DNA of 64,000 nucleotides from Planctomycetota bacterium (GCA_016794425.1 JAEUHR010000025.1:91041-155040); one strand, 5' to 3'. Shown: positions 7,692-16,531, counted from the first letter of the stretch. Translations and numbers: made by a program. The notes: generated from the letters alone by a model not told the origin.

Positions 7692-9587
7692 TCAGTCCGC
7701 CGCGCCGAGTTCGAACGCGCTGCGGTAGCAGGCGTGCTGCTGCAGGTGTTCGACCAGGCCGCACAGGTCGGCGTCGTGCGCCAGCGTGGCGCTGTCGCCG
7801 ACGATCGTCAGGTGGCGGCGCGCGCGCGTCAGCGCGACGTTGAGCCGGCGCAGTTCGGCCAGGAAGCCGGTCGCGCCCTGCTCGTTGCTGCGCACCAGCG
7901 AGACCACGACGGCTTCCTTCTCGCGTCCCTGCAAGCCGTCGACGGTGCCGATCTCGAGGCCGTCGATGTCGCCGAGCCGATCGCGCAACAGTTGCACCTG
8001 CGCGTTGTACGGCGTCAGCACCGCGATCGCCGCCGCCGGCACGCCGGCCTCGAGCAGACCCGCGACGAGGCGCGCCACCAGCGCGGCTTCGCCGGCGTTG
8101 CTCTTGCTGCCGTCGTCCAAGCCTTCGCTCTCGTCGTGGCCGCAGCCGGCCGTGTCGACGAAGCACAGCGGTTCGCTGGTCCACTCGGTGGTGGTGACGC
8201 CGGGCAGGTCGGTCAGCAGGTGCGTGGCGACCGCGGGGGCTGCCGTGACGCGGCCGTCGTAGAAGCGCTGCGCCGACCACGCCATGATGCGTTCGTGCAT
8301 GCGGTACTGGCGCGTCAGCATGCGCGTGAACGTAGCCGCATCGGGGCGCGCGGCCAGCCGTTCGAACAGCGTGCGGGCCAGCCCCGCCGCCGCGGCCTCG
8401 GCCGACTGGATCGTCGGCGGCAGCTGCCGGTGGTCACCGGCCAACACGGCGCGGCGCGCGCGCAGCAGCGGGATCCAGCAGGCGGCTTCGAGTGCCTGCG
8501 CGGCTTCGTCGACGACCGCCAGGTCGAACTCGCGTTCGGCCACCAGTGCATCGGCGGCCCCGGTCGTGGTCGCCAGCACGACTTCGGCGCCGTCAACGAG
8601 GCCGGCGGTGATCGCCCCTTCGAGCTGGCGCAACTCGCGGCGCAGGCCGCGCACCTGGTCGCGCGCCGCGGCGCGGTCGGCGCGGCTCTTGGCGCGGTGC
8701 ACGAGCCGCAGTCCCTGGTCGATCTCGCGCCGCACGTCGCGCAGCAGCTTCTGTTCGGGCGCCTGCAGCACCTGTTCCGCCAGCGCGACGTCGCGCACGG
8801 CCGGCTGCACGCGCGCCGGGTGGCCGAGCCGCACGACGCGCAGGCCGGCCAGGACCAGCCTTTCGGCCAGGTTGTCGACCGCGACGTTGGACGGAGCGCA
8901 GGCCAGCACGCGGTCGCCGCGCGCGACCGCCTGGCAGATCAGTTCGACGATGGCCGTCGTCTTGCCGGTGCCGGGCGGGCCGTGGATCAGGGCGATCGGA
9001 TCGCCGCGCAGCGCGGTCGCGACCGCTTCCTGCTGCGACGCGTCGAGCGTCGCGTCGAACCAGGTCGGTGCCGCGGCCGTCGTGCGGGCCAGTTCGGCCG
9101 GCCGGTCGCCCAGCAGGACTTCGCCGAGGCGCGCGGCTTCGCCCTTGCGTTCGACGCCGAGCGCGCCGAGCGCCGCGTCGAGGCGACGGAACGTGACGTC
9201 CGTGGCGATCCGATCGAGCCGCAGCAGGCCTGGCAGGTCGGCATCGTCGTCGTCGAGCGCGACCAGCACGTGGTCGCGGCGCGCGCGCACGACCACGCCG
9301 GTGCCGATGGCCGGTTCGTCGCGGCTCGGGCGCAGCGCGACGACGTCGCCGGGACCGAAGCGGTGCGATGGCAGTTCGCCGCCGCGGCTCGGCCGCAGGA
9401 CCGCGTGCAGGCGGCCGCCGAAACCGGGCTCGAGGTCGGCCACCTCGAGCCGCAGCAGCGTCACGCCGCGCGCGACCAGCTCCGCGTCGGAACGGGAGCA
9501 GCGCAGCCGTTCGGCCGCTTCGATCTCGGCGTCGCGCTCGAGCGCCAGCAGGCGCCGTTGCTCCCGGACGAAGGCGGCTCTGTCCAC
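7692..9587 (-). CDS. UPF1/IGHMBP2-like superfamily 1 helicase
   Basis: A 631-residue AAA-domain SF1B helicase. An N-terminal beta-barrel-like region (residues ~1-175) precedes Walker A 'GPPGTGKT' (203-210). Walker B is 'VVDEAAQ' (DEAA rather than DEAD), followed by 'LAGDHRQLPPT' (motif III) and 'LTRQYRMHE' (motif IV region). The C-terminal motifs 'TVDGLQGREKEAVVVSLVRSN' and 'LNVALTRARRHL' are V and VI. The family unwinds RNA/DNA 5' to 3'; the cellular role of bacterial members is poorly defined. GTG start. It lies 7 bases after the P5C dehydrogenase stop, so the two are probably co-transcribed. Confidence 0.88.
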   Translation of the reverse strand: MDRAAFVREQRRLLALERDAEIEAAERLRCSRSDAELVARGVTLLRLEVADLEPGFGGRLHAVLRPSRGGELPSHRFGPGDVVALRPSRDEPAIGTGVVVRARRDHVLVALDDDDADLPGLLRLDRIATDVTFRRLDAALGALGVERKGEAARLGEVLLGDRPAELARTTAAAPTWFDATLDASQQEAVATALRGDPIALIHGPPGTGKTTAIVELICQAVARGDRVLACAPSNVAVDNLAERLVLAGLRVVRLGHPARVQPAVRDVALAEQVLQAPEQKLLRDVRREIDQGLRLVHRAKSRADRAAARDQVRGLRRELRQLEGAITAGLVDGAEVVLATTTGAADALVAEREFDLAVVDEAAQALEAACWIPLLRARRAVLAGDHRQLPPTIQSAEAAAAGLARTLFERLAARPDAATFTRMLTRQYRMHERIMAWSAQRFYDGRVTAAPAVATHLLTDLPGVTTTEWTSEPLCFVDTAGCGHDESEGLDDGSKSNAGEAALVARLVAGLLEAGVPAAAIAVLTPYNAQVQLLRDRLGDIDGLEIGTVDGLQGREKEAVVVSLVRSNEQGATGFLAELRRLNVALTRARRHLTIVGDSATLAHDADLCGLVEHLQQHACYRSAFELGAAD

Positions 9588-9594
9588 TGCCGGC

Positions 9595-11151
9595 TCAGCC
9601 GATCTTCTCGCTGATCGTCTTCGCCTGCAGGAACTGCAGCAGGTAGTCGGGTCCGCCGGCCTTGCTGTCGGTGCCCGACATGTTGAAGCCGCCGAACGGG
9701 TGGCCGCCGACCAGCGCGCCGGTGCACTTGCGGTTGATGTAGAAGTTGCCGACGTGGAAGCGCCGCCGCGCTTCCTGCTTGTGGCGTTCGTCGTCGGTGA
9801 ACACCGAACCGGTCAGGCCGTACTCGGTGTTGTTGGCGACCGCGAGCCCCTGCTCGAAGTCGGCGACCTTCACGATCGCCAGCACCGGGCCGAAGATCTC
9901 CTCCTGCGCGATCTTCGCGTCGGGCTTCACGTCCGCGAACACGGTCGGCAGCACGTAGCAGCCCGACGCCGGGCCCGCGGCGCCGCCGACCAGCAGCCGG
10001 CCTTCCTTCTTGCCGATCTCGATGTACTCGAGCGTCTTGCGCTTCGCGGCGCCGTCGACCATCGGCCCGAACACGTTGCTGCGCTCGGACGGGTGGCCGA
10101 GCTTCAGCGCCTCGACCTTCGGCACGATGCGGCGCACGAACTCGTCGTAGACGTCCTGGTGCACGATGGCGCGGCTGCACGCCGAGCACTTCTGGCCCTG
10201 GTAGCCGAATGCCGACGCGACCACGGCATCGACGGCCTTGCCGAGGTCGCACTTGGCGTCGACGAGGATGCTGTCCTTGCCGCCCATCTCGGCGATCAGG
10301 CGCTTCATCCAGATCTGGCCCTTCTGCGTCTTCGACGACTGCTCGAAGATCCACAGGCCGACGTCGCGGCTGCCGGTGAACGAGATGAAGCGCGTCAGCT
10401 TGTGCTGCACCATCGCGCCGCCGACCGACGAGCCCGGGCCGGTGACGAAGTTCAGCACCTGCTTCGGCAGGCCGGCCTCGTACATCAGGTCGACCCACAT
10501 CGCCGCGATCGCCGGCGACTGGCTGGCCGGCTTCACGACGACCGTGTTGCCGGCCAGCAGCGCGGCCGTGGTCATGCCCGCCATGATCGCCAGCGGGAAG
10601 TTCCACGGCGGGATGATCGCGCCGACGCCGAGCGGGATGTAGAGCATCTGGTTGCGCTCGCCGGGCACCGGCGTCACCGGCTGCGGTTCGGCCAGGCGCA
10701 GCATCTGGCCGGCGTAGTACTCGAGGAAGTCGATCGCCTCGGCGGTGTCGGCGTCGGCTTCGGCCCACGACTTGCCGACCTCGTAGCAGAGCAACGCCGA
10801 GAACAGGTGTTTGCGTTCCCGCAGCAGCGCGGCGGCGCGCAGCACGATCCGCACGCGGTACTCGGCGTCGGTGGCAGCCCAGGCCGGGAACGCCGCGTGC
10901 GCCTTCTCGACCGCGGCGTCGGCGTCGGTCGCCGAGAGCTTCGGGTACTTGCCGATCAGGCGCGTCAGCTCGCCGGGATCGTAGTTCTCGAACGTCGCGC
11001 TGCCGCGCACCGGCTCGCCGCCGATCCAGCACGGCCAGGTCTTGCCGAGGATCTGCGTCTCGACCGTGTGCAGCGCCTGCTTGAAGGCGGCCTGCTGCTG
11101 CGGGTCCTGGAAGTCGGTGAAGGGTTCGTTGTGGAATTCGGGCAGCTGCAC
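9595..11151 (-). CDS. pruA: L-glutamate gamma-semialdehyde (P5C) dehydrogenase
   Basis: Oxidises glutamate semialdehyde/P5C to glutamate with NAD+, the second step of proline catabolism. The protein has 518 residues, normal for stand-alone RocA/PruA-type enzymes. Visible are 'IPPWNFPLAIM' (NAD-binding/Asn), the general base E288 ('LIAEMGGKDS'), the catalytic C322 ('GYQGQKCSACSR') and 'EEIFGPVLAI' near the C-terminus. The start is the GTG at 11151, which has a GAGGACGAGG purine stretch before it and the family-typical 'EPFTDF' ten residues in. The longer TTG at 11205 adds only a low-complexity stretch. No proline dehydrogenase (PutA/PutB) gene is visible. Confidence 0.92.
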   Translation of the reverse strand: MQLPEFHNEPFTDFQDPQQQAAFKQALHTVETQILGKTWPCWIGGEPVRGSATFENYDPGELTRLIGKYPKLSATDADAAVEKAHAAFPAWAATDAEYRVRIVLRAAALLRERKHLFSALLCYEVGKSWAEADADTAEAIDFLEYYAGQMLRLAEPQPVTPVPGERNQMLYIPLGVGAIIPPWNFPLAIMAGMTTAALLAGNTVVVKPASQSPAIAAMWVDLMYEAGLPKQVLNFVTGPGSSVGGAMVQHKLTRFISFTGSRDVGLWIFEQSSKTQKGQIWMKRLIAEMGGKDSILVDAKCDLGKAVDAVVASAFGYQGQKCSACSRAIVHQDVYDEFVRRIVPKVEALKLGHPSERSNVFGPMVDGAAKRKTLEYIEIGKKEGRLLVGGAAGPASGCYVLPTVFADVKPDAKIAQEEIFGPVLAIVKVADFEQGLAVANNTEYGLTGSVFTDDERHKQEARRRFHVGNFYINRKCTGALVGGHPFGGFNMSGTDSKAGGPDYLLQFLQAKTISEKIG

Positions 11152-11326
11152 GGGCCTCGTCCTCGCGTTCGGAAGGCAGCCAGGATGCGGTGGGGCGGGC
11201 GCCAACGCAAGCGACCTGCCGGGAGGTGGCCGGCAGGTCGCGAGCGGGGATCAGGTTCGGTCGGTCGGGCGCAGCGGGATCGGTTCGTCGGTCAGGGCGC
11301 GGGGTTGGGGAGCGGGGAGTCGGGGT

Positions 11327-11548
11327 TCAGGAGGCCTGCCACTTGTGGCGCTGCACGTGGTCCTGGAAGTGGGCCGAGTCGTTGCGGGAGAACAGGCGGA
11401 CGCGGCCACCGCAGTGCACGCAGTAGGAGTGGTTGACGCTCATCAGGAAGGAGACGTAGGTGCCGCACTGCTCGCACCACTTCTTCTCGTCGTAGAACTC
11501 GTTGCGGCTCGGCGCGGCGGGCGGGATCTGGGCGGTGGTCTTCTTCAC
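11327..11548 (-). CDS. Small zinc-ribbon protein (73 aa)
   Basis: A small frame ending in TGA at 11327. The protein has a basic, Pro-rich start, then a compact treble-clef-like centre with two CxxC pairs ('CEQCGTY' and 'CVHCGGR') about 20 residues apart, and a C-terminus rich in His/Gln ('HFQDHVQRHKW'). Four Cys at ribbon spacing predict one zinc ion and a nucleic-acid or protein adaptor role. The GTG at 11548 is the best start: the residues after it are charged and well behaved, and a weak TATCGC lies 4 bases upstream. No family name recognised; the gene call rests on composition and the Cys pattern. Confidence 0.6.
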   Translation of the reverse strand: MKKTTAQIPPAAPSRNEFYDEKKWCEQCGTYVSFLMSVNHSYCVHCGGRVRLFSRNDSAHFQDHVQRHKWQAS

Positions 11549-11839
11549 GCCAGCGATAGAGCAAACCGGTTGCCAAGCACCGCAAGCACGCGGCCGGCGC
11601 CGCCGCGCCGTCGGTGGCACCGCGCCGAGCGGCGCCGGCGCCAGGCGGTCGGCGGGGTTCTCTCTGCGGCGCGCGCCGTCGCATGGCCGCGACACCGGAT
11701 CGGGCCTCGGTCGCGTCCGGTCCGGGAACCACCGCTGGCAACGGCGCGGCGCGGCCACCGTCGGCGCGGCGCGACGGTCGCCGTCGGCCGACGGTCGCCG
11801 CAGCGGCCGCACCCACTCGGAAAGCGGGCGCCGTTCCGC
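11549..11839 (+). other. Intergenic stretch, no gene seen
   Basis: About 290 bases between the divergent zinc-ribbon and lipoprotein genes. Composition is strongly CG-repetitive (many GGCGCCGGCG-like runs). Frames across it read as low-complexity Arg/Ala/Pro. I see no RNA gene or operator other than the TAGCGT at its right end. Confidence 0.5.
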
Positions 11840-11845
11840 TAGCGT
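11840..11845 (+). promoter_or_regulatory. -10-like element, leaderless start
   Basis: TAGCGT, 7 bases before the ATG at 11853, inside a palindromic GCTAGC. Confidence 0.55.
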
Positions 11846-11852
11846 CGCCGCG

Positions 11853-12269
11853 ATGCGAAACCTCCTCACTGTCGTGCTTCCCCTCTGCCTGTTGTTCCCT
11901 GCCTGCGGCGAGAACGCCGCCAAGGCTGCCGAAACCGCCACCAGCATGCTCGGCGATGCGCAGAAGCAGCTCGCGTCGCTCGACGCCGCGAAGCCGGTGG
12001 TCGGCGATCTGATGCAGACCCTGTCGGGCATCACGGACGGCAAGTCCGCCGAGGCCGCCAAGGCTTCGCTGGAGAAGCTGACGATCGGTCTGAAGGAGCA
12101 GCTCGGGTCGCTCGGCGATCTCGGCAAGCTGTCCGGCACGCTGGCGACCACCAAGGACTCGCTGCTGAAGCCGGTGCTCGACAAGGTCGCGGGCCTGCTC
12201 GGCAACGCCGAGGTCGCGAAGGCGATCGGTCCGGTCTTGACCCAGCTGAAGGGCCTGATCGGCGGCTGA
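11853..12269 (+). CDS. Small lipoprotein with helical repeats
   Basis: A 138-residue protein with a signal peptide and lipobox ending 'LLFPAC' (Cys ~18), so it is probably lipid-anchored in the periplasm. The mature part is almost all amphipathic helix, rich in Ala, Leu, Lys and Gly, with loose heptad-like repeats ('MLGDAQKQLASLDAAK', 'ASLEKLTIGLKEQLGSLGDLGK') and no aromatic or catalytic residues. A structural or membrane-associated role is possible. Start fixed by TAGCGT 7 bases upstream. It converges with queG. No family recognised. Confidence 0.75.
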   Translation: MRNLLTVVLPLCLLFPACGENAAKAAETATSMLGDAQKQLASLDAAKPVVGDLMQTLSGITDGKSAEAAKASLEKLTIGLKEQLGSLGDLGKLSGTLATTKDSLLKPVLDKVAGLLGNAEVAKAIGPVLTQLKGLIGG

Positions 12270-12288
12270 CCGCTGCCGCGGCGCGCCG

Positions 12289-13443
12289 CTACTCGCCGCG
12301 GCGCGCCAGCGCGGCATCGAGTTCCGCGCGGACCTCGGCGTCGTCTTCCGTGGCGCGCGCGCGCGCGAGGGCCGGATGGCGCGCGTCGATGCGGCCGATC
12401 GCCCACGCGGCGTGGCCGCGCACGATCGGGTCTCGGTCGGCGAGCGCGCGCACCAGCGCCGGCAGCGCGGCGTCGTCGCCGCGGTTGCCGAGCACGACGG
12501 CTGCATTGCGGCGCAGGCCGCTGCGCGTCGCGCGCCGCATCGCCGTGCCGGTGAACTCGGCCTCGTAGCGTTCCGGCGTCAGCTCGAGCACGTCGACCAG
12601 CGACCAGGTCTCGACGATGCGGTGCGGCTGCAGCACCGGCGGTCGCGCCGCGCCGACATCGCGGCTGCGCGCGCTGCGGCGCGTGAACGGGCAGACCTCG
12701 AGGCAGACGTCGCAGCCGAACAGCCATTCGCCCTGCGGCGCGCGCAGCGGCTCCGGGATGCTGCCGCGCAGTTCGATCGTCGTGTAGCTGAGGCAGCGGC
12801 GGGCGTCGACCTGGAACGGTGCCGTGATCGCTGTGGTGGGGCAGGCGTCCAGGCAGGCCGTGCACGTGCCGCAACTGCCGGCGGCGGGTGCATCGGTGGG
12901 CAGGTCCAGGCCGGTCAGCAGTTCGGCGAGTTGCAGGTACGGACCGTGGGTCGGCGAGATCACCATCGCGCTCTTGGCGAGGAAGCCGATGCCGGCGCGC
13001 ACCGCCAGCGCCCGTTCGAGCACCGGCACCGCGTCGGTGCCGCCGTTCATCGAGCCGTACGGGACGCCGGCGGCTTCGAGCCGTTCGCGCAGCGCGAACA
13101 CACGTTCGCGCAACCAACGGTGGTAGTCGCGGCCGGCCGCGTAGCGGGCGATGCGGCCGCCGCCCGGCAGCGCGGCCGGCGGGCCGCCGTAGTCGACCGC
13201 CAGCGCGATCGCGGACCGCACGCCCGGGCGCCACCGGGTCGGGTCCAGGGCGCGGTCCCGGTTGGCCTCGAGGTAGTGCATCGAGCCGTGGCGACCGGCT
13301 GCCAGCCAGCGGACGAAGTGCTGGCCGTGCTCGCCCGGGTCGGCGGGACCGAAACCGACCAGGTCGAAGCCGGCGTCGATGGCGATCGAACGCACGGTCT
13401 CGGCGGCGATCGGGGTCGTCCGGCGCGGCGGCGGTTCGGCCAT
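12289..13443 (-). CDS. queG: Epoxyqueuosine reductase QueG
   Basis: Cobalamin-dependent reductase for the last step of queuosine synthesis on tRNA (epoxyqueuosine to queuosine). The 384-residue protein has the QueG N-domain, a bacterial ferredoxin pair with two [4Fe-4S] sites (C191, C194, C197, C201 and C217, C244, C247, C251; 'CGTCTACLDAC' and 'GCDVCLEVCPF'), and a C-terminal HEAT-like tail (~320-384). Asp137 in 'TDAVPVLE' fits the proposed proton donor position. The ATG at 13443 follows a TACGCT element by 8 bases. Other queuosine genes are absent nearby; the PTPS-family protein at 49970 is distant and may not be QueD. Confidence 0.9.
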   Translation of the reverse strand: MAEPPPRRTTPIAAETVRSIAIDAGFDLVGFGPADPGEHGQHFVRWLAAGRHGSMHYLEANRDRALDPTRWRPGVRSAIALAVDYGGPPAALPGGGRIARYAAGRDYHRWLRERVFALRERLEAAGVPYGSMNGGTDAVPVLERALAVRAGIGFLAKSAMVISPTHGPYLQLAELLTGLDLPTDAPAAGSCGTCTACLDACPTTAITAPFQVDARRCLSYTTIELRGSIPEPLRAPQGEWLFGCDVCLEVCPFTRRSARSRDVGAARPPVLQPHRIVETWSLVDVLELTPERYEAEFTGTAMRRATRSGLRRNAAVVLGNRGDDAALPALVRALADRDPIVRGHAAWAIGRIDARHPALARARATEDDAEVRAELDAALARRGE

Positions 13444-13451
13444 CGCCGCTA

Positions 13452-13457
13452 AGCGTA
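13452..13457 (-). promoter_or_regulatory. -10-like element of queG
   Basis: TACGCT, 8 bases before the queG ATG; no Shine-Dalgarno. Confidence 0.55.
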
Positions 13458-13538
13458 AGGTGCTCAAGCCGCTGCCGGCCAGCGGTCGATGCCATCGCCC
13501 GCAGGTGACCAACCGGTCGCCGCAACGGAGAGCCTCTG

Positions 13539-14270
13539 ATGTCCACCCGGTCCGCCGACGCCGCCGCTCCGCCCACGACTGCCTACGTGCTGCCCGGCCG
13601 CAAGCGACCCGCCGGCGACGTGATCGTCGTGCCGCCCGGGCCAGGCCATGCGCTCGAACACGGCGCCCGGGTTGCGCGCACACTCGGCGGCCGCTTCCTG
13701 GCGTTCGCCGAGTGCCAGCAGCAGTTCCTCGGCGAGCTGCGCTCGCGGCTCGAGGAACTCGACGGGGCGATCGCCGAGGACTCGCGCGCCCGGCTGAAGG
13801 GCGCGCTGCACGGGGCGCTCGACGTGCTCGAGTGGTGCGAGGCAGTGCAGGTCGACTTCGCCGCCGAGAGCGGCTGGGCCGCGGCCGGCTGCGAGCCGCT
13901 GGACCTGGCCGAGGTCTGCCGCGAGGTGGCCGCGGAGCCTTCGTCGCACGTCGGCGAGGTCCGCGTCACCGGCCACAGCGCCCGGCCGTGGTGGGGCAAC
14001 GCCATGCAGCTGGCAGCCGCGATCCGCCAGGGTCTGCAGGTCGTCGGCGAACGGCTCGGCGGCAACGGGTTCCGCGCCGTGGAGATCGGCGACGCCGAGG
14101 CGGGGCCGTGGATCCGCATCGCCGGCTACGGCGAGCCGGGCGACGTCGAAGCCGGCACCGTGCAGGGGTTCCGGCACGCCGCTGCCGCCGTCGCCGCCCG
14201 CGTCACGCCGGATGCGCTCGGCCCGGGGGCGGCGGCACTGGTGCTGCACCTGCCGGCGAACCGGGCCTGA
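13539..14270 (+). CDS. Unknown protein resembling a degenerate histidine-kinase core
   Basis: A 243-residue soluble protein with no signal. Residues ~45-110 form two long helices ('FLGELRSRLEELDGAIAED', 'LKGALHGALDVLEWCEAVQ') like a DHp dimerisation hairpin without a phosphorylatable His. 'EPLDLAEVCREVA' then leads into an alpha/beta part with 'WIRIAGYGEPGD' where a D-x-G-x-G box would be, and it ends 'ALVLHLP' as GHKL ATPases do. The N-box Asn and the G1/G2 glycines are not convincing, so it probably does not phosphorylate. The ATG has a good GGAGAG Shine-Dalgarno. Its position before a sigma/anti-sigma pair hints at signalling. The fold assignment is inference. Confidence 0.6.
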   Translation: MSTRSADAAAPPTTAYVLPGRKRPAGDVIVVPPGPGHALEHGARVARTLGGRFLAFAECQQQFLGELRSRLEELDGAIAEDSRARLKGALHGALDVLEWCEAVQVDFAAESGWAAAGCEPLDLAEVCREVAAEPSSHVGEVRVTGHSARPWWGNAMQLAAAIRQGLQVVGERLGGNGFRAVEIGDAEAGPWIRIAGYGEPGDVEAGTVQGFRHAAAAVAARVTPDALGPGAAALVLHLPANRA

Positions 14271-14415
14271 CGAGCCCGGGCGCGCCAGGAGCCTCTGCGG
14301 AGCTCGCGGCGACGTCGGGCGTTGTCCCGGGGCCGTTACTTCCCAACCCGCCGGGGCTATGGCAAGATGGCGGCCGCGGTGCCGACGGTCCGGCACTGGC
14401 GTCTGGTGTTGCGCC

Positions 14416-15333
14416 ATGATGCACTCGAGCCACAGCGCGATGGATGCCGAGACCCTCACGGGTCGGCTCTACGAGTTGTGGGAGCGCACGGGCGATGCCG
14501 CGCTGCGGCGCGTCGCCGAGGGTCGCCAGCCGCACACGCTGGTCCCATTCGGGCACGAGCAGGAGCGGTCCGACTGGACCAGCACCAGCCTGATGGACTG
14601 CTACAAGAACACCGGCGATGCCGCGGTGTTCGCGTTGCTCTACGAGCTGAACCGCGCGAGCTTCCTGCACGCGATCCACTGCGGCCTGCGCCGCGTGCAC
14701 TACCAGGTCGACGAGCAGGACGTGTTGCAGGAGGTCTTCCTCAACATCTATCGCTATCCGCACCGCTTCCTGGCCGACCGGCCCGATGCGTTCCGTGGCT
14801 GGGGCCATCGGATCGTGCGCAACACGCTGCTGAAGTTCCTGAAGGGCCAGTCGCGGCTGGCGCGCTTCCACGAGATGAACGAGGAAGTGCTGCAGCCCGA
14901 GGACGTGCGCACGCGCCGTCCCGATCGCGTCGCCAGCGAGGCCGAGAGTGCGTCGGTCGTGAACCACGCCTACGTGCTCTACCTGCAGCTCTACTGGATC
15001 CACTTCCGCCAGCTGTCGCCGAAAGAGCGCGTGGCGTTGACCATGGTCGAGATCGACGGGGTGTCGTACCGCGACGCGGCGGCCGCCCTCGGCATCCGAC
15101 TCGAGAACCTCAAGATGGTGATCTTCCGCGGCCGGCGGAAGATCTTCCGCGGCATGGAGCGCTCGCTCGAGACGATCGATCAGGCGTCCGTGCCGTCGTC
15201 CGGTGCGCCACCTCGACGAACTGGTTCTGCCGGCCCGATGCGCCGCGGCGCGATGCCCGCGGATCGTCCCAGTTTTGCCCAATCGCACGTTCGCCGCCTG
15301 CCCTGCCGTGACTCTGCGGGCCGGGATTGCTAG
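14416..15333 (+). CDS. ECF-like sigma-70 family RNA polymerase sigma factor
   Basis: A 305-residue sigma factor. Region 2 is clear at ~65-150 ('VDEQDVLQEVFLNIYRYP' and 'FRGWGHRIVRNTLLKFLK'). Region 4 with its helix-turn-helix is at ~205-250 ('LSPKERVALTMVEIDGVSYRDAAAALGI', then 'KMVIFRGRRKI'). Regions 1 and 3 are absent, as in ECF factors, but a ~60-residue N-extension and a ~50-residue Arg/Pro-rich C-tail make it longer than usual. Two adjacent ATGs (14416, 14419) are possible starts. The next gene, 16 bases on, encodes a zinc-finger anti-sigma-like protein, probably its partner. Confidence 0.85.
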   Translation: MMHSSHSAMDAETLTGRLYELWERTGDAALRRVAEGRQPHTLVPFGHEQERSDWTSTSLMDCYKNTGDAAVFALLYELNRASFLHAIHCGLRRVHYQVDEQDVLQEVFLNIYRYPHRFLADRPDAFRGWGHRIVRNTLLKFLKGQSRLARFHEMNEEVLQPEDVRTRRPDRVASEAESASVVNHAYVLYLQLYWIHFRQLSPKERVALTMVEIDGVSYRDAAAALGIRLENLKMVIFRGRRKIFRGMERSLETIDQASVPSSGAPPRRTGSAGPMRRGAMPADRPSFAQSHVRRLPCRDSAGRDC

Positions 15334-15349
15334 ACCCCGGCCGACCACC

Positions 15350-16390
15350 ATGCCTTCGTCTCCCGAATCGGCCGCCCCGCAACCGGGGTTCGACCCCTGC
15401 CTGCAGATCCAGGTGGATCTGTCGGCGATGCTCGACGGAGAGCTCGATCCGGCGTCGGTGCGCCGCGTCATGGTGCACTCGGACGTGTGTGGCAATTGCC
15501 GCACGTTCCTGAACGGCATCCGGCAGCAAGCGCGGCTGCACCGCGCGCTCGCCGCGACCGAAGTCGGCGCCAAGGTCCCCGCCGATGGCGGTGACGGCGT
15601 TGCCGCCGAACGGGTCGATCGGTTGCGCGAGCAGCTGACCGCCAACCGCCGCCGCCTGTCGCGGATCCTCTACGAGCTGGGCCGCTGTTTCGTGCTGATG
15701 GGGTTGTCGCCCGACTTCTCGCGCGAAGTGGCCAAGGAGCCGGTGCCCGTGCCGGACATGGCACTGCGGGGTCGCAACCTGCTCGACGAAGTCGCGCGCA
15801 GCGAGGGTGCCGTCGGCGCCGAGTGGGTCACGGCGCGCGAGCTGTTCGATGGTCAGCTGCGGTCGCCCGAGGAGAACCTCGCCAAGGGGCAGCGGCTGTT
15901 GACCGAGTGCCTGTCGCTCGACCCGGAGCTGCACGAGGCCCGCATCTACATCGGCCTCGTCCACTATGTGCGCGGCCAGCGCGCGCTGTCGCGCAAGCAG
16001 TTCGCGTCGGTGTTGCAGGCCACCGACGATCGCGTGTTGCGGGGCTACGCGCTGCTGAACCTCGGCAACCTCAGCCTCGACGAAGGCGACTGCGACCGCG
16101 CGGTCCAGCTGCTGCTCGAGCTGGTCGAATCCGGCATCCCGCAGGAGCAGCCGCGGATGATGCCGACGGCGTACTTCAACCTGGGGCTCGCCTACGGGTT
16201 CAAGGGCGAGTTCGGGGAGTGCGCGCGGTGGTTCGGTCGCCTGCACGAAGAGACGCCGCACCGCCGCGGTTGGGCCGCCCGCGAACTGGGCCGGCGCAGC
16301 CAGTTCCTGCACCTGATCCGCAGCAATCCCGATGCGCGGGTCGTGGCGGAAGCGTTCCCGGCCTGGTTCCAGGCCGCGGCGGGGGCCTGA
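15350..16390 (+). CDS. Zinc-finger anti-sigma-like protein fused to TPR domain
   Basis: A 346-residue protein. Residues ~20-65 hold an anti-sigma zinc-finger (zf-HC2/ZAS) signature: 'LSAMLDGELDP' then H43-x3-C47-x2-C50 ('HSDVCGNCR'). Instead of the usual membrane segment, the rest is soluble and contains TPR-like helical repeats from ~165 on ('LDPELHEARIYIGLVHYVRGQ', 'YALLNLGNLSLDEGDCDRAVQLL', 'AYFNLGLAYGFKGEFGECARWF'). It probably binds and inhibits the sigma factor encoded just upstream, with the TPR part sensing a protein partner. The ATG at 15350 is preferred to upstream in-frame starts that overlap the sigma gene. Confidence 0.78.
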   Translation: MPSSPESAAPQPGFDPCLQIQVDLSAMLDGELDPASVRRVMVHSDVCGNCRTFLNGIRQQARLHRALAATEVGAKVPADGGDGVAAERVDRLREQLTANRRRLSRILYELGRCFVLMGLSPDFSREVAKEPVPVPDMALRGRNLLDEVARSEGAVGAEWVTARELFDGQLRSPEENLAKGQRLLTECLSLDPELHEARIYIGLVHYVRGQRALSRKQFASVLQATDDRVLRGYALLNLGNLSLDEGDCDRAVQLLLELVESGIPQEQPRMMPTAYFNLGLAYGFKGEFGECARWFGRLHEETPHRRGWAARELGRRSQFLHLIRSNPDARVVAEAFPAWFQAAAGA

Positions 16391-16464
16391 CGCCGTGGTG
16401 GCCGCCGCCGTGCATGCCACGATTCGGTCCGGCGTGGACCGGCGCGCTGCATCGGGGCGCCGGC

Positions 16465-16492
16465 TTGCCAACACGGCATTGAACGATAGACT
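16465..16492 (+). promoter_or_regulatory. Sigma-70-like promoter
   Basis: TTGCCA (16465-16470), 16-base spacer, TAGACT (16487-16492). The predicted transcript starts near 16499, about 33 bases before the ATG at 16532. Confidence 0.6.
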
Positions 16493-16531
16493 TCAGCACC
16501 TCCTGCCGTCCGCTCGGTGCGCAGCTCTGCG

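Noticed and set aside
5508..9614. 1368-codon plus-strand frame spanning three genes
   Set aside because: Low-complexity Arg/Ala-rich product; it crosses the ends of the cytochrome gene and the helicase, both with clear motifs in other frames.
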